Shown: piece by piece, positions 36,647 to 46,147 of the stretch
Layout: every line of letters starts with the position of its first letter
How positions within the stretch are numbered: position 1 is the stretch's first letter
NCBI GenBank assembly: GCA_022843145.1
Contig: JALHOF010000003.1
Span: forward strand, 62,001-126,000
Length of the DNA stretch: 64,000 nucleotides
Direction of reading: 5' to 3'
DNA from: Hyphomicrobium sp.
Lineage (GTDB): Bacteria > Pseudomonadota > Alphaproteobacteria > Rhizobiales > Hyphomicrobiaceae
Position numbers and translations under genes: made by a program
The notes under the pieces: generated by a model
Told to the model about the DNA's origin: nothing
What the model saw: the letters and a program-made list of their open reading frames with translations, nothing else
Database searches by the model: none

Positions 36647-37129
36647 CTATTGGCGCGACTTCCGGTCGCTGCCGATTTCGATCCGCCGGACGAGCCTCTC
36701 CGGTTCGTGCCGGACCAGGTCGATCACCAGGAGGCCATTGACGAGATCGGCCGAGCGCACCTCGATGCCCTCCGCGAGCACGAACGTCCTGCTGAATTGC
36801 CGGGCCGCAATGCCGCGATAGATATATTCGCGCGTCTGGTCGTCCTGCTGTTTGCCGCGAACCGAAAGCTGTTTGTCCTCGAGCGTGATGTCCAGCTGAT
36901 CGCGGGTAAAGCCGGCTACGGCAAGCGTGATCCGCAGCCGCTCGGGAACGCGGTCGGTGGGGTCCGCGCCATTGGCGCTCGATCCGTTTTGCGGCGTTTC
37001 GGAGGCGATCCGCTCGATATTGTAAGGCGGGTAGCCTTCGTTGGCGCTCTTACCCGCGCGGTCGATCAGACGCTCGATCTCCTCGAAGCCGAGGAGCAAC
37101 GGGTTTGAGAGAAGTCCAATGCGTGTCAT
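36647..37129 (-). CDS. Small heat shock protein Hsp20 (IbpA-like)
   Basis: 160-aa ATP-independent chaperone. The alpha-crystallin domain covers residues about 60-150: ITLAVAGFTRDQLDITLEDK, LSVRGKQQDD and IEVRSADLVNGLLVIDLVRH. The N-terminus starts MTRIGLLSNPLLLGFEEIERL. Binds unfolding proteins under heat stress. AAGGG lies nine bases before the ATG inside a structured 5' region, which may be a thermosensor. Confidence 0.9.
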   Translation of the reverse strand: MTRIGLLSNPLLLGFEEIERLIDRAGKSANEGYPPYNIERIASETPQNGSSANGADPTDRVPERLRITLAVAGFTRDQLDITLEDKQLSVRGKQQDDQTREYIYRGIAARQFSRTFVLAEGIEVRSADLVNGLLVIDLVRHEPERLVRRIEIGSDRKSRQ

Positions 37130-37179
37130 CGACGAAGCCCTTTTTAAGCGACTTACTTCCGATGCCGCCGCCTTGAGGC

Positions 37180-37206
37180 GCGGAAGCGCCGGCTGGCGCC
37201 TTCCGC
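37180..37206 (-). promoter_or_regulatory. Stable hairpin in the hsp20 leader, candidate thermosensor element
   Basis: GCGGAAGGCGCC and GGCGCTTCCGC form an 11-bp stem with one bulge and a four-base loop, 50-77 bases before the hsp20 ATG on the minus strand. Position and gene type suggest a ROSE-like element, but the ribosome-site hairpin that would define one is only weakly visible. Confidence 0.35.
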
Positions 37207-37331
37207 ACCGGCCCTGTCAACAGGCGCCGGTTCGTCATCGACCCTTGATATGGGGCTTCGTGCCCCCGCTTCAAGCGGGTTCGGGTAGCTGGTGGCGGGC
37301 AACGTCGTCTGGGTGTTGCCACGAGCCTGCC

Positions 37332-37367
37332 CCAGTACTCAGGCCAATACTCAGGCCAATATTCAAG
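37332..37367. repeat. Three-copy 12-bp tandem repeat
   Basis: CCAGTACTCAGG, CCAATACTCAGG and CCAATATTCAAG follow each other without spacing. It lies between the divergent hsp20 and the exported protein at 37462, so it could affect either promoter. Confidence 0.6.
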
Positions 37368-37461
37368 ATTCAAGGCGTCAATCATGCGAGTGTGGCGATC
37401 GCGATGTTCACAACCTTGAAAATCTCACAACCAAGAAGATAGTTACGACCAGGAGTTGACG

Positions 37462-38214
37462 ATGGCAGGTGTGACGATGACGACGATGCGCAGGACAGCG
37501 TCGTGTTGGCTGAGCTTGTGGGTGTACGCCGTTCTCGCCGCGACCGTGTTGCCGGTCCAAGCCCAGTACCCCGACGTCGAAAACAACGATCCAGGCGTTG
37601 CGGCGCCCGCAGCGCCCGCGCCACCTGCGCCGACGCCCGCCGATGCCGCTTCAAAGCCCGCTCCGATCGAACTGACTGCGGAGGAAAAAGCCGAGCGTGA
37701 GGGCCGCAAGACTTGCAAAGCCGCCATTTGCGCCGCTTTTCATATGCGCAAGGCCGGCGATGACATTTCGTGCTCGGTCTTGAAGTCGTTCCGGAAGGAG
37801 CAGCTTGACAAGATGCTGTCGAAGGCCAAGGCGTCCTGGCCATGGGGCAAAGTGACGTGCTCGTCTGACGTCAAACTGAAGCGCGCGGTACTGGCGCGAG
37901 CCCTCACGGAGGACAAGGTCGAAGCCAAGCTCGACACGCATCACGTCGTCTGCACGGTCGATCGCGGGACGGAACCGAGCGCAGAAATCAAGGTTGATTT
38001 CGCGCCGAACGTGACGTTCGAAAAAGGCAAAGCGGTCAAGGCACAGATCAACTGGGGCAAGCTCGAAGCCCCGACGCTGGTGAAGGCGGCGATGTGGCCG
38101 GCAACCGCCACCGACAATACCGTCAACGTCCTTGGCGGTACTCTGGTCGAAGACATCAACGACTTCATCGGTCCCAAGTGCATGGAAGTGAAGCCCGATT
38201 GGGAAAACAAGTAA
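37462..38214 (+). CDS. Exported protein of unknown function
   Basis: 250 aa from the ATG at 37462, with AGGAG six bases upstream; a TTG two codons earlier is less likely. The N-terminus is a signal peptide (LSLWVYAVLAATVLPVQA), then a Pro/Ala linker of about 35 residues. The body has four or more conserved-looking Cys (RKTCKAAICAAF, DISCSVL, KVTCSSD, VVCTVD) and a C-terminal FIGPKCMEVKPDW. No family recognised. It is probably periplasmic with disulfides; pqqA follows 173 bp later. Confidence 0.7.
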   Translation: MAGVTMTTMRRTASCWLSLWVYAVLAATVLPVQAQYPDVENNDPGVAAPAAPAPPAPTPADAASKPAPIELTAEEKAEREGRKTCKAAICAAFHMRKAGDDISCSVLKSFRKEQLDKMLSKAKASWPWGKVTCSSDVKLKRAVLARALTEDKVEAKLDTHHVVCTVDRGTEPSAEIKVDFAPNVTFEKGKAVKAQINWGKLEAPTLVKAAMWPATATDNTVNVLGGTLVEDINDFIGPKCMEVKPDWENK

Positions 38215-38387
38215 TCGGGTCGGCGCAACACATCTGTCGGCTAGTGAAACACTATAACGCGTAACAACGTTTCATAAGCATGACTGATGCATCTTGCACG
38301 AAAATACGATTGGCAGTTATGGGGGCGAATGACTAAATACAGAGCATCAGAGCCCCTGAGGGTTCGAGCAACACGCAGGAGGAAATT

Positions 38388-38477
38388 ATGAAGATCTGGA
38401 ACAAGCCGTCGGTCAAAGAGCAGGGCGTTGGTCTCGAAGTCACGAGCTACCTGCCGGCTGAGATCGACGTGATCTGA
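38388..38477 (+). CDS. pqqA: Pyrroloquinoline quinone precursor peptide (orphan pqqA)
   Basis: 29-aa peptide beginning MKIWNKPSV with the central EVTSY: Glu17 and Tyr21 in the invariant ExxxY arrangement that PqqE/PqqD cross-link to form PQQ. CAGGAGG lies seven bases before the ATG, a very strong ribosome site. Length and N-terminal WxKP pattern are standard for PqqA. The synthesis genes pqqBCDE are not in this window: the gene is alone, with a terminator 33 bp after the stop. Such separate pqqA genes are known in some methylotrophs, where they supply extra precursor. Confidence 0.88.
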   Translation: MKIWNKPSVKEQGVGLEVTSYLPAEIDVI

Positions 38478-38509
38478 AGTCGGATCCACCCCTAAGCGGG
38501 TGTGAACGA

Positions 38510-38540
38510 ACGGCAGTCGGGACCTCCCGGCTGCCGTTTT
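38510..38540 (+). terminator. Intrinsic terminator after pqqA
   Basis: ACGGCAG and CGGGA pair with TCCCG and CTGCCGT (single-base bulges, two-base loop), then TTTT. It lies 33 bp after the pqqA stop and shows that pqqA is transcribed as a short monocistronic RNA. Confidence 0.8.
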
Positions 38541-38604
38541 CATTTGGCGCTTCGGTTGCCCAATGCCAACCGCGCCGGCCCAGCAGGCACGGGTCGCGGC
38601 GCGC

Positions 38605-40446
<1,842 letters not shown>

Positions 40447-40650
40447 GACATCGTCCGTATGATCGGCTGATCCGGCTCGTCACGCTGTGGCTTGCCGCAC
40501 CGTGCGAGCTTCGTTTCGGCATTCCAATTCGCTGCCTCGTGACAGCGTCGCCTAATGGGACCGGTCGGATCGATCAGGTTTTGTGTGCCCGTGTCGCGGC
40601 GCGCGTGGACTGGGTATGGACCGGGCATGACTGAAGTCGTGAGGGGGAAA

Positions 40651-40726
<76 letters not shown>

Positions 40727-40846
40727 ACATTCTTTGGGATTGGCGGGACCGTTTGCGCCCCCGCTCAAGTCGGCAGTGATTAGGCGCTTCGGAATAAAAC
40801 TTCAAGCGCCTTGTTGCGTGTCGATCGGCCGCGTCTGTGGAAGGCC

Positions 40847-40941
40847 GGTCTTGCTCTTTCACCGGGGCTGGGACGTGGTCCGGTCTTGCTCGCGCGGCTG
40901 AGAAGCAGCCCGGGTCTTGCTCGCGCGGCTGAGAAGTAGCC
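40847..40941. repeat. Tandem repeat with stem-loops downstream of the zinc-ribbon gene
   Basis: A 29-base unit starting GGTCTTGCTCGCGCGGCTGA occurs at 40882-40910 and 40913-40941 (period 31), differing at one base. Each unit contains GCGGCT...AGCC(GC), a small hairpin. A third partial copy (GGTCTTGCTC) starts at 40847. The block begins seven bases after the stop of the gene at 40948-41331, in its transcription direction. Confidence 0.7.
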
Positions 40942-40947
40942 GCGACG

Positions 40948-41331
40948 TCAGACCTCTTCTTCGCCCTCTTCCACGCCGCCGATAATGTTCGTCACATCGC
41001 CGCCGTCCTCTTCCTCCTCGAGGAAGGTTTCGTCGCCGGCATCCGCCACGGGCTCCTCGGCCTCGATGTCGGCCAGCGCTTCCTCGCCCTCCACCGCCGG
41101 CAACTCGCCGGCCTCGGCGGGATCGACCACCTCGGCCTTCTTCGCCTTACGGCTCGCGGCCTTGGCTTCGGCTGCCTCGGCCGCAGCGGCGGCGGCAGGG
41201 TTCGATGCGATCTCGTAGATCGAGCCGCAGATCGGGCAGACGATGGGATCGCGGTTCAAATCGTAGAAGCGTGACCCGCACTCGTCGCTCTGGCAGGTGC
41301 GCTTGGTGCCGCGCGCGGCTTTGGTGGCCAT
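40948..41331 (-). CDS. TIGR02300 family zinc-ribbon protein (FYDLNRDP)
   Basis: 127 aa from the ATG at 41331. The N-terminus has a four-cysteine ribbon, TCQSDECGSRFYDLNRDPIV followed by CPICGS: Cys13, Cys18, Cys32, Cys35. The rest is Ala/Lys then a very acidic tail (FLEEEEDGGD, GGVEEGEEEV). This family is specific to Alphaproteobacteria and has no known role; the ribbon plus acidic tail suggests a nucleic-acid or protein binder. An earlier in-frame start would add 15 residues. Divergent from aroA. Confidence 0.88.
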   Translation of the reverse strand: MATKAARGTKRTCQSDECGSRFYDLNRDPIVCPICGSIYEIASNPAAAAAAEAAEAKAASRKAKKAEVVDPAEAGELPAVEGEEALADIEAEEPVADAGDETFLEEEEDGGDVTNIIGGVEEGEEEV

Positions 41332-41493
41332 GGATCGAGCCTTCATGATTGAATTGGAAGCCGAGGGGTCTGCCACACCCCACCAAGCCTGTCAAAAGCT
41401 ATATCGTGGCGTGCTTGTTATCGCGAGGGAACTCGGGCCGCGGCGGCGGCAAAGTCGACAGTGGCGTTGACACACCGGGGGGGCCTCGGCTCA

Positions 41494-42912
41494 ATGCGGC
41501 GCCATTCCGCAACCTGCGGCCGGAAAAATCCGTCCGCCGTCGTCCAGGCCAGCCACGTGTCCCACGAAAAGCCGTCCGAAGCCGCATCCGCCCACGGTGA
41601 GGCCCGTCCCCTGTCCGCGGGCAAGTCCGGCCCTCTGAGCGGCAGTGTGCGCGTTCCTGGTGACAAGTCGATTTCGCACCGCGCCTTGATCTTCGGCGCA
41701 CTCTCGACCGGGACGACCCGCATTCGCGGACTTCTCGAGGCCGAGGACGTCATCAACACGGCCCGTGCCGTAACGGCGCTCGGGGCGATCGCGGAGAAAT
41801 CCGGCGACGAGTGGACCGTCAAAGGCCGCGGCGTAGGAGGCCTGAGCCAACCTGCAGGACCGCTCGATTTCGGCAACTCCGGCACCGGCACGCGGCTGAT
41901 GATGGGCGTCGTCGCCGGCCACGGCATCGCGGTGCGGATGACCGGCGACGCATCGCTGTCGCGACGGCCGATGCGGCGCGTGCTCGGTCCCTTGAAGCAG
42001 ATGGGGCTCGAGATCGTCGAGGACGGTAAGGAGACGCTGCCGCTCACCGTGCGCGGGACGCAACATCTGGTGCCGATCGTCTATGAGCTTCCGGTGCCTT
42101 CGGCGCAGGTCAAGAGCGCTATTCTGATCGCCGGGCTGCATGCGGCGGGCGAAACGGCCGTCATCGAGAAGGAACCCACGCGCGATCATACCGAGCGGAT
42201 GCTCAAGTATTTTGGTGCAGGCGTGCGCACGGAGGTCAAGGACGGCAAGACGCATATCACCGTGACGGGGCACGCCGAGATGGAAGGACGCGATGTCACG
42301 GTGCCTGGCGATCCGTCATCCGCCGCATTTCTTGCCTGTGCGGCACTGCTGGTGCCGGGATCCGACATCATCATCGAGGGTGTGCTCGTCAACGAAACCC
42401 GCACCGGCCTCTACACGACGCTGACGGAGATGGGCGGCGACGTGACCTTCCTGAACGAGCGCGACGAAGGCGGCGAGCCAATCGCTGACATCCGCGTGCG
42501 CTCGTCGAAATTGAAGGGCGTTCGTGTCCCCGCGCATCGTGCGCCGTCGATGATCGACGAGTATCCGGTGTTGGCGTGCGTTGCCGCGTTCGCCAGTGGA
42601 GATACGGTCATGGCAGGCCTAGCGGAGCTGAAGGTCAAGGAAAGCGACCGGCTTGCGGCGACCGCCGACGGGCTGTCCGTGAATGGCATCGCTGCCAGTA
42701 TCACGGGCGATACGCTCGTTGTGCACGGGACCGGCAAGGTGCCCGGCGGCGGCACGGTGGCGACGCACCTCGATCACCGCATCGCCATGGCGTTCCTCAC
42801 GATGGGACTAGCCTCCGAGAAGCCCGTGACCGTCGATGATACGGCGATGATCGCGACGAGCTTCCCGGAGTTTCGAGGGCTGATGGAGCGGTTGGGCGCG
42901 ACGTACGGGTGA
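41494..42912 (+). CDS. aroA: 3-phosphoshikimate 1-carboxyvinyltransferase (EPSP synthase)
   Basis: Sixth step of the shikimate pathway, joining shikimate 3-phosphate and PEP. Motifs: VRVPGDKSISHRALIFGAL, LDFGNSGTGTRLMMGVV, GDASLSRRPM, RAPSMIDEYPVLACVAAFAS, LKVKESDRLAATADGL and HLDHRIAMAFLTMGLAS. The layout is of the class II (CP4/Bradyrhizobium-like) type, but the position that is Ala in the glyphosate-insensitive CP4 enzyme is Gly here (GNSGT). The start is uncertain: ATG 41494 or GTG 41557 before SHEKPSEAAS; the family core begins at about LSGSVRVPGDKS. First gene of aroA-cmk-rpsA. Confidence 0.93.
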   Translation: MRRHSATCGRKNPSAVVQASHVSHEKPSEAASAHGEARPLSAGKSGPLSGSVRVPGDKSISHRALIFGALSTGTTRIRGLLEAEDVINTARAVTALGAIAEKSGDEWTVKGRGVGGLSQPAGPLDFGNSGTGTRLMMGVVAGHGIAVRMTGDASLSRRPMRRVLGPLKQMGLEIVEDGKETLPLTVRGTQHLVPIVYELPVPSAQVKSAILIAGLHAAGETAVIEKEPTRDHTERMLKYFGAGVRTEVKDGKTHITVTGHAEMEGRDVTVPGDPSSAAFLACAALLVPGSDIIIEGVLVNETRTGLYTTLTEMGGDVTFLNERDEGGEPIADIRVRSSKLKGVRVPAHRAPSMIDEYPVLACVAAFASGDTVMAGLAELKVKESDRLAATADGLSVNGIAASITGDTLVVHGTGKVPGGGTVATHLDHRIAMAFLTMGLASEKPVTVDDTAMIATSFPEFRGLMERLGATYG

Positions 42913-42978
42913 TGGTGCCGGATGTCAGCGTGCCCGGCGACGGCCCGCAGGCGAGGTGTACTGAGCGTCATGCCCGCT

Positions 42979-43143
42979 TCATTCGCGGGACTTGCCGTCT
43001 CGACCACTGCCGCCGGACGCGATGTCACGGGTTCGTTCGCCGTCGGTCGTCGGCGGATGGACATCCTGGTCGCGCGGCAGAATTTTGGGTTTCGGGGTAT
43101 GCGTGTCCGTCGATGGCTTGTCGGGGTTGATGTCGTCGATCAT
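42979..43143 (-). CDS. Small disordered protein (54 aa)
   Basis: 54 codons starting MIDDINPDKPSTDTHTPKPK, rich in Asp, Pro, Thr, Gly and Arg, with no hydrophobic segment. AGGAG lies seven bases upstream of the ATG at 43143, a strong site for a minus-strand gene, between aroA and cmk. I recognise no family. Its composition recalls the 68-aa protein at 5793-5999, although similarity is only compositional. Confidence 0.55.
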   Translation of the reverse strand: MIDDINPDKPSTDTHTPKPKILPRDQDVHPPTTDGERTRDIASGGSGRDGKSRE

Positions 43144-43230
43144 CGACATTCTCCTCAGGTGAATAAGTGGGGATGCAAGTTCAACGTCGTGGCACACCAG
43201 CCGTTCCACGCCGCGCGCACGGGGAATCGC

Positions 43231-43872
43231 ATGATCATCGCCATCGACGGGCCGGCTGCTTCGGGCAAAGGGACGATCGCCAAGCGGGTAGCCGACCATT
43301 TCGGGTTTCATTGCCTCGACACCGGTCTGCTTTATCGGGCGGTGGCGCGGGACGTGGCGCGAGCAGGGTTCAAGCTCGACGACACTTGGGCGGCGGTTGC
43401 TTTTGCGCGCGGGCTGGACGCGGCGACGCTCGACGATCCGGCACTGCGCGGGGCTGAGGCGGGAGACCGGGCGTCGGTTGTGGCGAAGATCCCCGAGGTC
43501 CGCCGCGCATTGCTGGCCTATCAGCGTGCATTTGCCCGGCGCGAACCCGGTGCCGTCCTCGACGGCCGCGATATCGGGACGGTGGTCTGTCCCGATGCCG
43601 ACGCCAAGTTGTTTGTGACGGCAACCTCTGAGGTTCGTGCTGAACGCCGTTTTCTGGAGTTGAGGTCGCGCGGCGATCAATCCACCTCTTTCGACGAGGT
43701 GCTAGACTCAATCCTGGCCCGCGACGCGCGCGATTCTGGCCGCGCCGATGCCCCCATGAAGATCGCAGACGATGCCATCTTGCTCGATACCACGCAGTTG
43801 GATATAGAAGCCGCATTCGACGCCGCTGTCGGATCGATCAAGAGGAAGATCGGCCAACGGGCCGCGACCTAG
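43231..43872 (+). CDS. cmk: Cytidylate kinase
   Basis: 213-aa NMP kinase that phosphorylates CMP and dCMP. P-loop GPAASGKGT (residues 7-15), LDTGLLYRAVARDVARAG, LDGRDIGTVVCPDADAKLFV and the LID-type region ERRFLELRSRG are present. GGGGA lies five bases before the ATG at 43231. Between aroA and rpsA, the usual proteobacterial arrangement. Confidence 0.96.
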   Translation: MIIAIDGPAASGKGTIAKRVADHFGFHCLDTGLLYRAVARDVARAGFKLDDTWAAVAFARGLDAATLDDPALRGAEAGDRASVVAKIPEVRRALLAYQRAFARREPGAVLDGRDIGTVVCPDADAKLFVTATSEVRAERRFLELRSRGDQSTSFDEVLDSILARDARDSGRADAPMKIADDAILLDTTQLDIEAAFDAAVGSIKRKIGQRAAT

Positions 43873-44102
43873 ACCGGGTTACCGGCTCGGCACGCGTTCC
43901 AAATCGTGTTGGCAGGGCAGAGGCCCATCGCAGCGGACGAGATCCTGACCACATTCGCGCGACCTCCATCCGTCCGGAAGGTGAGGCTGAGGCACGTAAA
44001 GTGCCGAGCCGGACATCGCGCGTCACACGTCATACACGTCCATCAGAAACCCACGCGCCCGCTTCGACGGCGGCGCTCAACGCATCGACGACAGGAGCCT
44101 GA

Positions 44103-45821
44103 ATGACCGGCCAAACCAGCAGCCACGAGATGAACCCCACGCGTGACGACTTCGCCGCCATGCTCGCCGAGAGCCTCGCCAAGGACGACGTGTTCGAAGG
44201 CCAGGTGGTCAAGGGCAAGGTCGTTGGCATCGAGAAGGATCTTGCGGTCATCGACGTCGGGCTGAAGATGGAAGGCCGCGTCGCGCTGAAGGAATTCGGC
44301 ATCGGCGGCAAGCCGGGCGATATCAAGATCGGCGACACCGTCGAAGTCTATCTCGAGCGGGTCGAGAACGCGCTGGGCGAGGCCGTGCTGAGCCGTGAGA
44401 AAGCGAAGCGCGAAGAGAGCTGGACGCGTCTCGAAAAACAGTTCGAGAAGGCCGAGAAGGTCCAGGGCGTCATCTTCAACAAGGTCAAGGGTGGCTTCAC
44501 GGTCGATCTCGACGGCGCGGTGGCGTTCCTGCCGGGCTCGCAGGTCGATATCCGCCCGGTGCGCGACATTGGGCCTTTGATGCATCAGCCGATGGCTTTC
44601 CAGATCCTCAAGATGGATCGCCGCCGCGGCAACATCGTTGTTTCGCGCCGCTCCGTGCTCGAAGAGAGCCGCGCCGAGCAGCGCACCGAGATCGTCGCCA
44701 AGCTGGCCGAGGGCCAGGTCATCGACGGCCTCGTCAAGAACATCACCGACTACGGCGCGTTCATTGACCTGGGCGGTATCGACGGCCTGTTGCACGTCAC
44801 CGACATGGCCTGGCGCCGCGTCAATCATCCGTCCGAGATCCTGAACGTTGGCGATACGGTGAAGGTGCAGATCATCCGCATCAATCCCGACACGCAGCGC
44901 ATCTCGCTCGGCATGAAGCAGCTGTTGAGCGACCCGTGGCAGGCGATCGAAGCCAAGTATCCGGTGCAGGCGCGCTTCACGGGCACCGTCACGAACATCG
45001 CTGACTACGGCGCGTTCGTGGAACTCGAGCCGGGCGTCGAGGGCCTGATCCACGTCTCCGAGATGAGCTGGACCAAGAAGAACGTTCACCCCGGCAAGAT
45101 CGTCTCGACCAGTCAGCAGGTCGAGGTTCAGATCCTCGAAGTCGATCCGAACAAGCGCCGGATCTCACTCGGCCTCAAGCAGACGCAGGACAACCCCTGG
45201 GATGCGTTCCTGTCGCAGCATCCGAAGGGCTCGACCATCGAAGGTCCTATCCGCAACATCACCGAGTTCGGCCTGTTCATCGGTCTCGACGGTGGCGTCG
45301 ACGGCATGGTCCATCTGTCGGACCTCGACTGGAACAAGGCCGGCGACGAGGCGATCAAGGACTACAAGAAGGGCGACAACGTCAAAGCGGTGGTGCTCGA
45401 CGTCGACAGCGCGAAGGAGCGCATCTCGCTCGGCATCAAGCAGGCCGGTGGCGACCCAGCCGACACGCTGAGCCGCTTCAAGAAGGGCGATCAGGTCACC
45501 TGCCACGTCACGGCGGTTCAGGAGGGCGGCATCGAGGTCAAGATCGCCGACACCGACCTGACGAGCTTCATCAAGCGGTCGGATCTGTCGCGTGACCGTT
45601 CCGAGCAGCGCCCCGAGCGCTTCAACGTCGGCGACAAGGTCGACGCCGCTGTGCTGTCGGTCGACAAGGCGGCCCGCCGTATCGCGGTGTCGATCAAGTC
45701 GCTGGAGATCGCCGAGGAAAAGGAAGCCGTGGCCCAGTTCGGCTCTTCGGCGTCCGGCGCGTCGCTCGGCGATATCTTCAAGGCCGCGGCCATGAAGAAG
45801 AAGACCGACGACAAGGAATAA
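44103..45821 (+). CDS. rpsA: 30S ribosomal protein S1
   Basis: 572 aa, the usual length, with six S1 (OB-fold) repeats. Several repeats are clearly visible as DYGAFIDLGGIDGLLHVTDM, DYGAFVELEPGVEGLIHVSE and EFGLFIGLDGGVDGMVHLSD. S1 binds mRNA and unfolds it on the 30S subunit. A strong hairpin closes the gene. The 230-bp leader after cmk contains no other gene. Confidence 0.98.
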   Translation: MTGQTSSHEMNPTRDDFAAMLAESLAKDDVFEGQVVKGKVVGIEKDLAVIDVGLKMEGRVALKEFGIGGKPGDIKIGDTVEVYLERVENALGEAVLSREKAKREESWTRLEKQFEKAEKVQGVIFNKVKGGFTVDLDGAVAFLPGSQVDIRPVRDIGPLMHQPMAFQILKMDRRRGNIVVSRRSVLEESRAEQRTEIVAKLAEGQVIDGLVKNITDYGAFIDLGGIDGLLHVTDMAWRRVNHPSEILNVGDTVKVQIIRINPDTQRISLGMKQLLSDPWQAIEAKYPVQARFTGTVTNIADYGAFVELEPGVEGLIHVSEMSWTKKNVHPGKIVSTSQQVEVQILEVDPNKRRISLGLKQTQDNPWDAFLSQHPKGSTIEGPIRNITEFGLFIGLDGGVDGMVHLSDLDWNKAGDEAIKDYKKGDNVKAVVLDVDSAKERISLGIKQAGGDPADTLSRFKKGDQVTCHVTAVQEGGIEVKIADTDLTSFIKRSDLSRDRSEQRPERFNVGDKVDAAVLSVDKAARRIAVSIKSLEIAEEKEAVAQFGSSASGASLGDIFKAAAMKKKTDDKE

Positions 45822-46147
45822 GCTCCGGCAACGGGCATCAAGGTTAGTCTCATGAAGCGCGCGGGATGGCATCCCGCGCGCTTCCGCTTTCTGGTAGTCG
45901 TATCGCGCCGCTCTGCCGTACATATGATGCCGAGAGAGCGGCAGCGCGCCAGCACAGCGGCGCATCGGCGATTTACCACGCCGCGTCGTTGCGGTCCGTG
46001 TGGTTGAACCCGGCCCGGTCCTTGCCTAGCTTTGTCGTCATGTAAGAGTTTGTTAAGCACACTGGTCCGGCCTAGGCCCGTGACGCGGCTCACAAAGCAG
46101 CGCATGTCCCGGCCGGTGTCCCGTTTCTCACGAGCGAGCGTGCAAAG
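45822..46147. other. 326-bp gap between rpsA and sppA
   Basis: Contains the rpsA terminator at 45854-45884 and otherwise no recognisable gene or RNA. The remaining 260 bp upstream of sppA probably hold its promoter; no clear consensus boxes were seen. Confidence 0.5.
45854..45884 (+). terminator. Terminator hairpin after rpsA
   Basis: Perfect 14-bp stem (GAAGCGCGCGGGAT with ATCCCGCGCGCTTC, loop GGC) 33 bp after the rpsA stop, followed by CGCTTTCT rather than a long T-tract. Confidence 0.8.

Larger units (their letters stand above)
37130..37461. other. 332-bp gap upstream of hsp20 with structured leader and tandem repeat
   Basis: No gene seen. For hsp20 (minus strand) the leader contains a very stable hairpin at 37180-37206 (GCGGAAG..GCGCC pairing with GGCGC..TTCCGC) and a segment near the start where GCTT can pair with the AAGGG ribosome site. 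Genes of this type in rhizobia often have ROSE RNA thermometers. A 12-bp tandem repeat lies at 37332-37367. Confidence 0.5.

Noticed and set aside
41494-42912. Glyphosate-insensitive EPSP synthase
   Set aside because: The layout resembles the CP4 class, but the key Ala is Gly (GNSGT), so insensitivity cannot be claimed.
44043-45089. Minus-strand frame over rpsA
   Set aside because: Reverse complement of S1 repeats, which explains its apparent internal repetition.
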